64,000 bases of DNA from SpSt-501 sp037481615. GTDB taxonomy: Bacteria; Desulfobacterota; Desulfobacteria; Desulfobacterales; SpSt-501. Within the stretch, counting starts at the first letter, position 1. The number at the start of each line of letters is the position of its first letter. The notes beneath the pieces were generated by a model. That model did no database searches. It worked only from the letters and a program-made list of their open reading frames with translations, and was not told the origin of the DNA. The stretch lies in assembly GCA_037481615.1 (NCBI GenBank), contig JBBFLI010000006.1; one strand, 5' to 3'. Both the position numbers and the translations under genes were made by a program. This document shows, piece by piece, positions 43,441 through 51,363 of this stretch.

Positions 43441-43478
43441 TTGATCGGCATCGGCATATCGTTTAAGATTTTACTTAA
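43441..43478 (+). promoter_or_regulatory. Probable promoter and small dyad of the arsR fusion gene
   Basis: TTGATC (43441-43446) is 17 bp from TAAGAT (43464-43469), a fair sigma-70 promoter. The -10 box lies in a small dyad, TTAAG (43463-43467) and CTTAA (43474-43478). Transcription would start about 7 bp before the ATG at 43483, leaving almost no leader. Confidence 0.5.
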
Positions 43479-43482
43479 TCGA

Positions 43483-43992
43483 ATGAGATCTCCAGCCCTA
43501 ATCATCGGCCGCGTGGCCAAGGCCCTGGCAGACGACACCCGGCTGCGCCTGGTCGATCTGCTGCTCGGCCACGAGCTCTGCGGCCGGGCGATTGCCGTGA
43601 GGCTTGGCATCAGCCAAGCGGCCGTATCGCAACATCTGCAGGTCCTCAAGCAGGCGGGACTGGTCGAAGCCGAACGGAAGGGGCGCTTCCGGCACTACCG
43701 CGTGCAGCGCGCGGTTCTCGAAAACGCCGCCCGGGCGCTGTCGGGCTGGGGCTCCTGCGCCGCGGCCCGCATCCCCTGCCCGGTTGCCGCGACCGCCGCC
43801 GCGCTGCCGAAGACCAAGGAGAGAACCATGTGCTGCCAGAGCTGCTGCAAAGAGCCCGAACTCCTGAAAGACAACCCCGCTTCCTGCACCCCGGAGCAGG
43901 TCCGCGCTTGTCACGGGGAAAAGGGGGACCACCCCTGTGTTTCCGCCGCGCAGCGTACGGAAGCGGAACTCCCGCCCGAGAACGGCGCATGA
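43483..43992 (+). CDS. ArsR repressor fused in frame to a Cys-rich tail
   Basis: A 169-residue frame. Residues about 1-95 form an ArsR domain (LVDLLLGHELCGRAIAVRLG, then ISQAAVSQHLQVLKQAGLV). Residues 116-169 form a Cys-rich unit that begins with Met: MCCQSCCKEPELLKDNPAS, then CTPEQVRACHGEKGDHPC. An AAGGAGAG ribosome-binding site sits 4 bp before that Met (ATG 43828), so the tail may also be made alone. The ATG at 43483 has no ribosome-binding site. The stop overlaps the ABC ATPase start (ATGA). The tail probably binds As(III) or another thiophilic metal. Confidence 0.8.
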   Translation: MRSPALIIGRVAKALADDTRLRLVDLLLGHELCGRAIAVRLGISQAAVSQHLQVLKQAGLVEAERKGRFRHYRVQRAVLENAARALSGWGSCAAARIPCPVAATAAALPKTKERTMCCQSCCKEPELLKDNPASCTPEQVRACHGEKGDHPCVSAAQRTEAELPPENGA

Positions 43993-44972
43993 ATCCCCCC
44001 GTGATCCGGGCCGAGGGGCTCACCAAGCGCTACGGCGGGGTTCTGGCCCTGGACCGGGTTTCCTTCGAGGTGGCCGAAGGCGAGATTTTCGGTTTTCTCG
44101 GCCCGAACGGCGCCGGCAAGACCACGACCATCCATCTTCTCACCGGGCTTGCCCGCCCCGATGGCGGCCGCGTTTTCATCCACGGCGAGGAGACCAGCGG
44201 CCGGGTGAAGCGCGCCCAGCACCTCTTCGGAATCGTGGCCGACGAGAGCAATCTCTACCCGGAGTTGACGGGGTTCGACAATCTCTCGTTCTGCGGGGCG
44301 CTCTACGGCATGCGCAAGCGGGCGCGCGAAGAGCGGGCGCGCGAGCTGCTCGGGGTCTTCGGTCTCGCGGAGGCCGCCGACAGGAGATTTTCCGGCTACT
44401 CGAAAGGCATGAAAAGACGCCTTGCCATCGCCGCGGCCCTGATGCACCGCCCGCCGATTCTCTTTCTCGACGAGCCGACGACGGGGATCGATGTGGCGAG
44501 CGCCCGCCGCATCCGGGGCCTTCTTGCGGAGCTGAGCCGCGGCGGCGTGACGATTTTTCTCACGACACACTACATCGAGGAGGCCGAGCGGCTCTGCCGC
44601 CGGATCGCCTTCATCGCCTCCGGCCGCCTCCTGCGCGTCGATTTGCTGGAGGAGCTGCTCGAGCCGCTCAAGGGAAGGCACCTGCTCCGCCTGACGCTGT
44701 CGCGGGAAATCGGCGATCGGCTGGGTGGGCTCACCCGGGCCTTTCCGTCGATCGCGCGGGCCTCGCTTTCCGGGAAGCGCTGCCTGCTGGAATCCTCCGC
44801 ACCCGTCGCGTTGGGCCCGATCGTGCGCTATCTCGAGGAATGCGGCATCGAGGTCCTGGAGGCCGTCCGTCAGCGCCCCTCCCTGGAAGAGGTTTTCGTC
44901 GAAATCACCGGGATCGAGGCTGAGGCGATGCGGGGGGAGAAGGAGCCGCGTAAAGGAGGCGGTGAAGCATGA
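43989..44972 (+). CDS. ABC-2 exporter ATP-binding protein
   Basis: A 327-residue ATPase: Walker A GFLGPNGAGKTTTIH, signature YSKGMKRRLAIAAALM, Walker B PPILFLDEPTTGID, and H-loop FLTTHYIEEAERL. The C-terminal 100 residues resemble the extension of drug- or lipid-export ATPases (DrrA-type). It is coupled by ATGA to the arsR fusion upstream and by a 4-bp overlap to its permease downstream. Its substrate is unknown; placement suggests a metal or metalloid conjugate. Confidence 0.9.
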   Translation: MNPPVIRAEGLTKRYGGVLALDRVSFEVAEGEIFGFLGPNGAGKTTTIHLLTGLARPDGGRVFIHGEETSGRVKRAQHLFGIVADESNLYPELTGFDNLSFCGALYGMRKRAREERARELLGVFGLAEAADRRFSGYSKGMKRRLAIAAALMHRPPILFLDEPTTGIDVASARRIRGLLAELSRGGVTIFLTTHYIEEAERLCRRIAFIASGRLLRVDLLEELLEPLKGRHLLRLTLSREIGDRLGGLTRAFPSIARASLSGKRCLLESSAPVALGPIVRYLEECGIEVLEAVRQRPSLEEVFVEITGIEAEAMRGEKEPRKGGGEA

Positions 44973-45706
44973 GGCAGGCCGTCGCCTTCTGGAACATCCT
45001 GCTCAAGGACATGCGCGCCTACTACCTCAAGCCGCCCAACGTCAGCTGGGGGATCCTCTTCCCTCTGGCGTGGACGGCGATGTTTTTCATCAAGTCCGGC
45101 GCCGGGCCGGAGCGCTTGCGGGAGGTGCTCCCCGGGGTCGCCGCGATCTCGATCCTCTTCGGCACGACCTCGATGCTGGCGGTGACCGTCACCTTCGAGA
45201 AGAAGAGCCGCTCTTTCGAGCGGCTGCTGCTCGCGCCGATCTCCCTTGAACTGCTTATGTTCGCCAAGACCGCCGGAGCGATCCTCTTCGGGGTGGCCAA
45301 CGCCTTCGTCCCTTTCGCGATCGCCGCCCTCTTCGTCGATCTTGCCCCTCTCTCCTGGGGGACGGCGCTTCCGGCCGTTTTCCTGGTCGCCGTCTCCTCG
45401 ACCTTTCTCGGGCTCTTCATCGCCGTCTCGGTGAGCGAAGTCTTCGAGGCCCAGACCTTCTCGAACTTCTTCCGTTTTCCGATGATCTTCCTTTGCGGCC
45501 TCTTTTTCCCGATCGCCGATCTCCCCGTGGTTCTCAAGCCGCTCGCCTATCTGTTTCCCCTCACCTATGGCGTCGACCTGCTGCGTCACGCCCTGCGGCA
45601 GCCCGCCGTTCTCACGCCCGCCGTCGACTTCGCGCTCCTGGGCCTATCCTGCGGGGTCCTCTTCTCCTTCAGCCTGCGCAACATCCGCCGCCGCTGGATC
45701 CTCTGA
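44969..45706 (+). CDS. ABC-2 type permease
   Basis: A 245-residue membrane protein with six helices, the partner of the preceding ATPase. It has the ABC-2 pattern, including ISLELLMFAKTAGAILFGVA and a late FRFPMIFLCGLFFPIADLPV. The genes overlap by 4 bp. Genes after it are convergent, so it ends the operon. Confidence 0.88.
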   Translation: MRQAVAFWNILLKDMRAYYLKPPNVSWGILFPLAWTAMFFIKSGAGPERLREVLPGVAAISILFGTTSMLAVTVTFEKKSRSFERLLLAPISLELLMFAKTAGAILFGVANAFVPFAIAALFVDLAPLSWGTALPAVFLVAVSSTFLGLFIAVSVSEVFEAQTFSNFFRFPMIFLCGLFFPIADLPVVLKPLAYLFPLTYGVDLLRHALRQPAVLTPAVDFALLGLSCGVLFSFSLRNIRRRWIL

Positions 45707-45735
45707 TCCCAGACCGGCGCCGGGCGGCGAACGCG

Positions 45736-46959
45736 TTACTCCTCGGCCAGGTCCCCGTTCGGCGCTTCGGGGATGCAGGCCGGCACGACCGCTTCGGCCT
45801 GCGCCTCGGCCTCGGGGATCAGGTGCCGCGGCAGGAAGGCCAGGCCCGCGATCAGCGTGGGGATGACGGCGCTTCCGATCACCGCGGTCACGAGAAAGGA
45901 GTACTGCTCCCGGTTCACGATGCCGTTCGAGAGCCCGTACAGGGCGGAGATCGTCCCGAAGGTGAGCCCCGTGGACATGAGCAGCGTGTAATACCAGCGC
46001 TCGTTGCGGTCGCGGCGGAAGAGGGAGATGAAGGGGTAGAGCCCGAAGATCTTGGAGGCGACCTTGCCGCCGAGGAGAACGACCAGCACGACCGGGGCGG
46101 TCAAGAGCGCCGGGAGCGAAACGAGCGTCCCGGCCCGCAGGAAGTAAAAGGGGGTGAGGAACCCCACGGTGAGCGTGCGGATGCGCCGCACCCAGAAGGT
46201 GTCCCGCGCCGCGCTGCCGGCGAGGATCATGCCCGCAAGGTAGGCGGGCAGGACCGCCTCGCTTCCCGACCAGAGGGCGAGCGCCCCCAGCCCCATCAGG
46301 ACGAGCAGGATCCACTTCGTGCGGATGGCCGCCGTGCGGTGGGCGTAGAGGCGGGTGAGGAGGTTCGTGAGATAGGGGAGCAGGGAGAGGACGGCGACGC
46401 TCATCACGAGAAAAACGATCGTGCGGTAGGTGAAGGGGGCGAACAGGAGCCCCAGGGCAAGCACCGTTCCCAGGTCGTTGACGAAGCAGGCCCCAAGGAT
46501 CCCCTTGCCGAACTCGGTGTGGTTGAAGCCGGTTTCGAGCATCACGGCGTAGACGACCGCCATCGAGGTCGTGGAGAGGGCGATCCCCCCGAGCCAGCTC
46601 GCGCGGGCGTCCCAGCCGAGCACCCAGTGGGCGAGCGCCGCACAGCCGAGAAACGGGGCGAAAAATCCGATCAAGCCGACCACGCTCACCTCTTTCCACT
46701 TGGCGCGGATCACCTCGGGCTCGAGTTCGGCGCCGGCGAGAAAGGTGAGCAGGACGGCCCCGGTGGAGGCGAGAAACTTGAGCCAGCCCTCGTTCGTGCC
46801 GAGCGCCTCGAAGAGGCCGAGCCGGGTCGCCGCCGCCGCAGCGGCCACCCCGACGCAGATTTCGACGAGCGCGATCGAGATTTTCAGGTGATAGGCGATG
46901 ACGGAGGAGACGACGGCAAGCGCCAGCCAGACGGCGGCGGTGACGAAGAAGGCTTCCAT
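45736..46959 (-). CDS. CPA2-type cation/proton antiporter under a fluoride riboswitch
   Basis: A 407-residue membrane protein with about twelve helices, of the NhaP/KefB-like cation:proton antiporter class. It has ALSTTSMAVVYAVMLETGFN, and FVNDLGTVLALGLLFAPF with the Asp of the ion site. It ends in a short acidic tail. The ATG at 46959 is preceded by AAAGGAG at a rather long spacing. A fluoride riboswitch (47084-47140) and a terminator stand directly upstream. Antiporters of this class are among the known targets of fluoride riboswitches, so it probably exports or counters fluoride. Confidence 0.87.
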   Translation of the reverse strand: MEAFFVTAAVWLALAVVSSVIAYHLKISIALVEICVGVAAAAAATRLGLFEALGTNEGWLKFLASTGAVLLTFLAGAELEPEVIRAKWKEVSVVGLIGFFAPFLGCAALAHWVLGWDARASWLGGIALSTTSMAVVYAVMLETGFNHTEFGKGILGACFVNDLGTVLALGLLFAPFTYRTIVFLVMSVAVLSLLPYLTNLLTRLYAHRTAAIRTKWILLVLMGLGALALWSGSEAVLPAYLAGMILAGSAARDTFWVRRIRTLTVGFLTPFYFLRAGTLVSLPALLTAPVVLVVLLGGKVASKIFGLYPFISLFRRDRNERWYYTLLMSTGLTFGTISALYGLSNGIVNREQYSFLVTAVIGSAVIPTLIAGLAFLPRHLIPEAEAQAEAVVPACIPEAPNGDLAEE

Positions 46960-47010
46960 GCGAACGCTCGAGGCTCCTTTCCCTCGTGAAAGTTCACCCG
47001 CACCTCTTCC

Positions 47011-47036
47011 AAAAGAAAAAGCCGCCTTGCGGCGGC
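47011..47036 (-). terminator. Rho-independent terminator of the fluoride-riboswitch leader
   Basis: On the minus strand GCCGCC and GGCGGC flank a GCAA loop (47036-47021), followed by TTTTTCTTTT (47020-47011). It stands between the riboswitch and the antiporter gene, so fluoride is expected to decide whether transcription passes it. Confidence 0.8.
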
Positions 47037-47083
47037 GCGTCGGCCCGGTAACGCACCGGGCGGATCCGCCGCAGAAACGAGGG

Positions 47084-47140
47084 TGCGGCAGGAGTCATCA
47101 GCCCGGCCGGGCGCTTGTACGGGGGACCCCATCCCCTGGC
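47084..47140 (-). promoter_or_regulatory. Fluoride riboswitch (crcB motif) upstream of the antiporter
   Basis: Read on the minus strand, GGGG-ATGGGGTC-CCCC forms the first stem and loop, then GCCC-GGCC-GGGC forms the second. It ends with CTGATGACTCCTGCC, the conserved 3-prime segment of the fluoride aptamer. The loop GGGGTC can pair with GACTCC to make the pseudoknot. The aptamer starts right after the ykvA stop codon. Downstream, GCCGC at the aptamer's end could pair with GCGGC, giving a possible switch ahead of the terminator. Confidence 0.85.
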
Positions 47141-47141
47141 G

Positions 47142-47534
47142 TCAAAACCGTCGAATCATACCAGCGATCCAACGGGTCGTAAAGTACAAAACGCCGGCCC
47201 AGAGCAGCACGATAAGAAGCGCGGCGATTCGAGCGGATCGCGCCGCGGCCGGGCCGGCGTTGCGGGCTTTCTCCCGGCATTCATCGAGAACGAACGGAGG
47301 GATCAGCCGGATCACGAGCGCAACCCCGAGGGGGATCAAAATCAGATCGTCCAGGTAGCCCAGGACGGGGATGACGTCGGGGATGAGGTCGATGGGGCTC
47401 AAGGCATAGGCGACCACCACGATCGCGAGCACCCGAGCGCTCCAGGGGACCCGGGGGTCCCGGCAGGCGAGGGCCAGCGCCTTCACCTCCCGCTTCAGCC
47501 GGAGGGCCGTGGATCTCCAGCGTTCAAAGGCCAC
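47142..47534 (-). CDS. YkvA/DUF1232 small membrane protein
   Basis: A 130-residue protein with the DUF1232 motif WSARVLAIVVVAYALSPIDL followed by IPDVIPVLGYLDDLILIPLG, and a C-terminal membrane helix (IAALLIVLLWAGVLYFTTRW). The function of the family is unknown. It is 19 bp after the MFS gene and directly before the fluoride riboswitch. Confidence 0.85.
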   Translation of the reverse strand: MAFERWRSTALRLKREVKALALACRDPRVPWSARVLAIVVVAYALSPIDLIPDVIPVLGYLDDLILIPLGVALVIRLIPPFVLDECREKARNAGPAAARSARIAALLIVLLWAGVLYFTTRWIAGMIRRF

Positions 47535-47553
47535 GTTGCCGTGAAATCCTCGC

Positions 47554-48822
47554 TCAGCGTCGGGCGCGCAGCAGTGCGAGCGTCCCGCCGGCCATCACCG
47601 CCGCCGCCAGCCCGAAGGCCAGAACAGGCGAAACGGCCGTCCACAGCAAGCCCACCGCCGCGCTGGAGACCAGCTTGCCGGTGCCGTTCAGCGTGCCCAG
47701 TGCGCCGTATCCCATCGCGAGGGCCTCGCCGGATACCATCTCCGCGGTCACCGTGGACTCGAGCGCTTCCTGGACGGCGGTGTAAAGACCGGAGATGAGA
47801 AAAACGAGGCCGAGGATCGGCGGATCCCCCCAGTGGAACCAGAAGGCCGCGGCGGTCAGCAAGGCCGCCAGCACGCCCAGCGCGTATCCCGCGATCAGAA
47901 CGGGAAGCGACCCGATGCGGTCGGCCAGCATGCCGATCGGGTAGGAGGCCGAAACCTGGACCAGGTTGCGCAGGACATAGAGCATGCCCGCCGCTTGGGC
48001 GGCCGGGATCACCCCGCGGGAAGCGGTGAGCAACCCCGTGGCCGCCAGGATGAGGAGGCTGTGCGAGAAGTCGCCGACCGCGAAAAGCCCCACGGCCCCG
48101 AGGTAGCGCTTGAACCGCGGCGGAAACCCCCTCAGGGTGTGCAGGAGGCCGAGCGCGGGGTTGGGCGACGGCTCGGGATCCCGGACCAGCGTGAGGAAGG
48201 CGATCACGGCCAGGACCCCCGGGATCAGGCTCGACCAGAGCACCGCGCGGAACGCCGTCGCCGGGTCCTCCGGGAAAAGTCCCCGAGCGCAGCCGAGGAG
48301 CGTCACCCCCAACAGTGGGCCGGCGACGGCCCCCACCGTGTCCATCGCGCGGTGGAAGCCGAAAGCCCGGCCCCGGGCTCCAGGCCGGGCGGCTTGGGCG
48401 ACGATGGCATCGCGCAAGGGGCCGCGAAGGCCTTTCCCGAACCAGGAGACCACCCGGCCGGTCAGCAGCAACGGCCAGCCGCCTGCAGCGGCGATCAGCG
48501 CCTGGCCGATCGGGGTCAGCCCGTAGCCGATCACGACGAGCCCTTTGCGGTGCCCCAACCTGCCGGCGATGAACCCCGCGCCCATCTTGGTGAAGCTGGA
48601 GACGGCGTCGGCGATGCCCTCGATCAGGCCCAGAACGGCCGCAGGGATGCCCAGAACGGCGAGGAAGCCGGGCAGGATGGCGGTTGCGGTCTCGTAGCAC
48701 AGGTCGCCCAGGGCGCTGGTGATCCCGGCGCCTGCGACCGTGCGGTTCATCCACCGGCCCCGCTTCGCCCCCGGCATGCCGGGGGCTTCGGCCGGGAGTG
48801 GTTCAGGGTTCGATGGCGCCAT
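47554..48822 (-). CDS. MFS exporter beside ChrB
   Basis: A 422-residue major-facilitator protein with about twelve helices. The A-like motifs are GFIAGRLGHRKGLVV and GMLADRIGSLPVLIAG; the segment RVVSWFGKGLRGPLRDAIVA is strongly conserved in this group. The ATG at 48822 has GAGGAG upstream and overlaps the end of the ChrB-like gene by 20 bp, so they are co-translated. The pairing suggests export of a toxic ion or metabolite; chromate is only a guess. Confidence 0.83.
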   Translation of the reverse strand: MAPSNPEPLPAEAPGMPGAKRGRWMNRTVAGAGITSALGDLCYETATAILPGFLAVLGIPAAVLGLIEGIADAVSSFTKMGAGFIAGRLGHRKGLVVIGYGLTPIGQALIAAAGGWPLLLTGRVVSWFGKGLRGPLRDAIVAQAARPGARGRAFGFHRAMDTVGAVAGPLLGVTLLGCARGLFPEDPATAFRAVLWSSLIPGVLAVIAFLTLVRDPEPSPNPALGLLHTLRGFPPRFKRYLGAVGLFAVGDFSHSLLILAATGLLTASRGVIPAAQAAGMLYVLRNLVQVSASYPIGMLADRIGSLPVLIAGYALGVLAALLTAAAFWFHWGDPPILGLVFLISGLYTAVQEALESTVTAEMVSGEALAMGYGALGTLNGTGKLVSSAAVGLLWTAVSPVLAFGLAAAVMAGGTLALLRARR

Positions 48823-49351
48823 CCTGCTCCTCGAATACGCGCCGGGCGTAGGCGTCGAGCAGGGCCTCGCAGCGCTGAATGCGTCTTTCCGCCTCTTTCG
48901 CGAGCGGCGCCCCGTAGAAGTCGAGCTTCCGGATCGCGGCGAGCCAGTGCTTGAGCTTCTTCAGGTCGGCCTCGTTTTCCTCGATTTCGGCGTAGCTGAA
49001 GTGGCGGGCCTTCGTCTCGCGGTCGATCTCGGCCTCGAAGTCGTCGCAGCGGGAGATGAATTCCCGGTAGTGCTCTTCGCGTTCGGCTTGAAAGCGGGCC
49101 GCGACTTTTTCCCGCTGGCTCCGGTCCAGGGCGTCCGCCCTCAGGATCACCGCCTCGCCTCCCGTTTCCGCGACCGCGCGCTCGAGCATCTTCAGGCGTC
49201 GGGCGTGATCGAGGGTGTCGGGCAGAAGGCAGACCCCGCTTTGCAGGTAGACCGCCCCCATCGCCTTCAGCCGCCGCCACAGGCCGACCCTGGCGCGGGA
49301 GGGCTCGGTGGGGACCTTGTAGATGAACAGGAGCCAGGGAATCGAACACAT
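48803..49351 (-). CDS. ChrB N-domain-like protein
   Basis: A 182-residue protein whose start, WLLFIYKVPTEPSRARVGLW, then RRLKAMGAVYLQSGVCLLPD, matches the N-terminal domain of the chromate-resistance regulator ChrB. The rest is a charged helical region (VAARFQAEREEHYREFISRC). ChrB acts as a chromate-sensing repressor. The start ATG 49351 has no ribosome-binding site and lies close to an AT-rich promoter-like stretch, so its mRNA may be nearly leaderless. It overlaps the MFS gene. Confidence 0.8.
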   Translation of the reverse strand: MCSIPWLLFIYKVPTEPSRARVGLWRRLKAMGAVYLQSGVCLLPDTLDHARRLKMLERAVAETGGEAVILRADALDRSQREKVAARFQAEREEHYREFISRCDDFEAEIDRETKARHFSYAEIEENEADLKKLKHWLAAIRKLDFYGAPLAKEAERRIQRCEALLDAYARRVFEEQDGAIEP

Positions 49352-49459
49352 GTTGCACTTTTAATATAACGACTGTTACATTGCAAGAGAAAGGTTTGCG
49401 AGGTTCATGGCTGGGCCGGCGCGCACGCCGTCGACCGGTTCGGTACCGTGCGGCCGTGC

Positions 49460-49487
49460 TTGACAGCCCTTCGCCGGGAAGTAAGGT
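49460..49487 (+). promoter_or_regulatory. Promoter of the fluoride-controlled dynamin-like gene
   Basis: TTGACA (49460-49465) is 16 bp from TAAGGT (49482-49487). Transcription would begin near 49494, just before the riboswitch aptamer at 49502. The -10 box is imperfect. Confidence 0.6.
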
Positions 49488-49501
49488 GTTCCCCGGCAGA
49501 C

Positions 49502-49556
49502 TGGGCTATGAGGTCAGCCCCAACCGCCCGCTCAAAGGGATGATGACCTCTACTGG
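49502..49556 (+). promoter_or_regulatory. Fluoride riboswitch (crcB motif) upstream of a dynamin-like GTPase
   Basis: GGGCT-ATGAGGTC-AGCCC forms the first stem-loop, CAACC links to a second stem (GCCC with GGG), and the 3-prime end reads GATGATGACCTCTACTGG. The pseudoknot GAGGTC:GACCTC is perfect. The element is almost identical in order to the crystallised Thermotoga fluoride aptamer. The 3-prime part also forms the left arm of the terminator, so fluoride binding and termination exclude each other. Confidence 0.9.
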
Positions 49557-49587
49557 AAGAAGGTTCCTCCGGTAGAGGTCATTTTGT
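49544..49587 (+). terminator. Riboswitch-controlled terminator
   Basis: TGACCTCTAC (49544-49553) pairs perfectly with GTAGAGGTCA (49572-49581), with further pairs inward, followed by TTTTGTTTG. Its left arm is the fluoride aptamer's 3-prime segment, the classic off-state of fluoride riboswitches. The gene starts 16 bp downstream. Confidence 0.88.
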
Positions 49588-49602
49588 TTGGAGGAGGCGA
49601 CG

Positions 49603-51363
49603 ATGGCCACCGAAGCTTATCGTGAAATCACGGGGGCGCTGGGCGGGATTCTCGATGAGCTGAGCAGCCGGGCCTTCAACGGCAACCGCAGGCTCGTCGA
49701 ACTGCGCGAAAAGCTCGAGGGCCAGCACTTCCATCTCGTGGTCATGGGGCAGTTCAAGCGGGGAAAGTCCACCCTGATCAATGCGCTTCTCGGCGCCGAG
49801 ATCCTTCCCACGGCGATCGTGCCGCTCACGTCGATCGTCACCCGTATCGGCTACGGCGAAACCCCCGCGGCGGCTGTCCATTACCTCGACGGCCGCCGTG
49901 AAGAGATCCCCCTGACCGAGATCCACCGCTACGTGACCGAACGGGCGAACCCGAAAAACGGCCTGCAGGTGAAGGAGGTGGAGGTCTTCTTCCCCAGCCC
50001 GCTCCTGCGCGACGGCGTGCGAATCATCGACACGCCGGGGGTCGGCTCGGTCTTCGACCACAACATCGAAGTCGCCTACAACTGCCTGCCGAACCTCGAC
50101 GCCGGAATTTTCGTGGTCACCGCGGACCCGCCCCTCAGCGCCTCGGAGCACCGCTTCCTGCGGGAGGTGCGCGGCTACGTGGACCAGCTCTTTTTCGTCA
50201 TGAACAAGGCCGACGCCGTGGGCGAAAAGGATCTGGCCGAGGCGATCTCCTTCACCGCCTCCGTCCTGGAGGAGGACCTGCGCCGCACGGTGAAGGTCTG
50301 GCCGGTTTCGGCGCGGCTCGCCCTCGAGGCCCGCCGCGAAAAGAACGAGCCGAAATGGCGGCGCTCCGGCTTGCCCGCCTTCGAGGAGCACCTGCGCGGC
50401 TACCTCCACCGCGGGAAGGGCAAGACCTTCCTGCAGAGCATGACCGCATCGTTGCTGCGCTTCGTCTCCGACGAGAGCATGGCCTGGAAGCTCGAGCAGC
50501 AGGCGGCCAAGCTGACCCTCGAAGAGCTGCGATCGAAGATCGACCGGTTCGAGGACTCCGTGCGGCGGATCGAACGGGAGCGCGACGAGCACCGTTTCAT
50601 CCTGAACGGCCGGATCCGCAAGCTGCACGAGAGCCTCGATGCCGACCTGGCGAAGCTCGCCGCCGCGGAGATCCCCCGGCTCCAGGCCGAACTCGAGGGG
50701 CGCTTCCGCGAGAAGATTCGAACGGCCCGGGAAAGCCGGGAACTCGAGTCCGAGCTCGAGGATACCGTCTATCGGGACATCGTGGAGGTCTTCTCCGGTT
50801 TCCGGGAGCAGGCGGCGCGCCGGCTGGCCGAGGCCCTGGAGGCGGTCTATCTCGATCTCGCCGAGCGCACCAACCGGACGATCGCCGCCTTCGTGGAACT
50901 GGCCGCCACCCTGTTCGCCGTGGACTTGAAGCCCTTCACCTCGGTCGAGAAGCTCACCGGCCGCGGCGACTTCTACTTCCTCCTCAGGGACGACCCCGAC
51001 GCGATCGGGCTGATCCGTTTGGGTTTCCGCTCCGCCCTGCCGCTTTTCGTCACCCGGGGCCTGATCCTGCGGCGGATCAAGGCCATGGCCCGGGAGATCT
51101 TCGAGCGGCACTGCGGCCGGGTCCGCTACGACCTCGTCCGCCGCATCGACGAGACGACCCGCAAATTCCAAAAATCGCTCGATGAGAAGGCGGACTTGAC
51201 GCTCGCCACCATCCGCGAGGGGCTCGAGCGCGCGGTCGCTCTCAAGGACCGGAGCGAAACGGAGGTCTCGCGGACCCTCTCCCATCTCGATGAGCGCCTC
51301 TCGGCGATCGATCGCATCCGGAACCGCCTTGCCGCCTACCGGGAGCTGGCCGAATCGCTCTGA
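49603..51363 (+). CDS. Dynamin-like large GTPase
   Basis: A 586-residue dynamin-family GTPase. The G domain has G1 VVMGQFKRGKSTLINALLG, G2 Thr in LTSIVTRIGYG, G3 IIDTPGVGSV and G4 VMNKADAVG. Long coiled coils follow (ELRSKIDRFEDSVRRIERER, and a second set to the C-terminus), with a hydrophobic stretch near residues 460-490 (LIRLGFRSALPLFVTRGLIL) that may touch membrane. Bacterial dynamins remodel or mend membranes. GGAGGAGG precedes ATG 49603. The fluoride riboswitch and terminator just upstream predict induction by fluoride. No second dynamin gene is adjacent. Confidence 0.88.
   Translation: MATEAYREITGALGGILDELSSRAFNGNRRLVELREKLEGQHFHLVVMGQFKRGKSTLINALLGAEILPTAIVPLTSIVTRIGYGETPAAAVHYLDGRREEIPLTEIHRYVTERANPKNGLQVKEVEVFFPSPLLRDGVRIIDTPGVGSVFDHNIEVAYNCLPNLDAGIFVVTADPPLSASEHRFLREVRGYVDQLFFVMNKADAVGEKDLAEAISFTASVLEEDLRRTVKVWPVSARLALEARREKNEPKWRRSGLPAFEEHLRGYLHRGKGKTFLQSMTASLLRFVSDESMAWKLEQQAAKLTLEELRSKIDRFEDSVRRIERERDEHRFILNGRIRKLHESLDADLAKLAAAEIPRLQAELEGRFREKIRTARESRELESELEDTVYRDIVEVFSGFREQAARRLAEALEAVYLDLAERTNRTIAAFVELAATLFAVDLKPFTSVEKLTGRGDFYFLLRDDPDAIGLIRLGFRSALPLFVTRGLILRRIKAMAREIFERHCGRVRYDLVRRIDETTRKFQKSLDEKADLTLATIREGLERAVALKDRSETEVSRTLSHLDERLSAIDRIRNRLAAYRELAESL

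Noticed and set aside
46960..47141. nhaA-I or another sodium-linked RNA motif ahead of the antiporter
   Set aside because: The CTGATGACTCCTGCC end, stem order and pseudoknot fit the fluoride aptamer much better.
49440..49590. Cobalamin or Moco riboswitch, because of GGGAAGTAAGGTG
   Set aside because: The other conserved boxes of those classes are missing, and the fluoride aptamer accounts for the whole leader.
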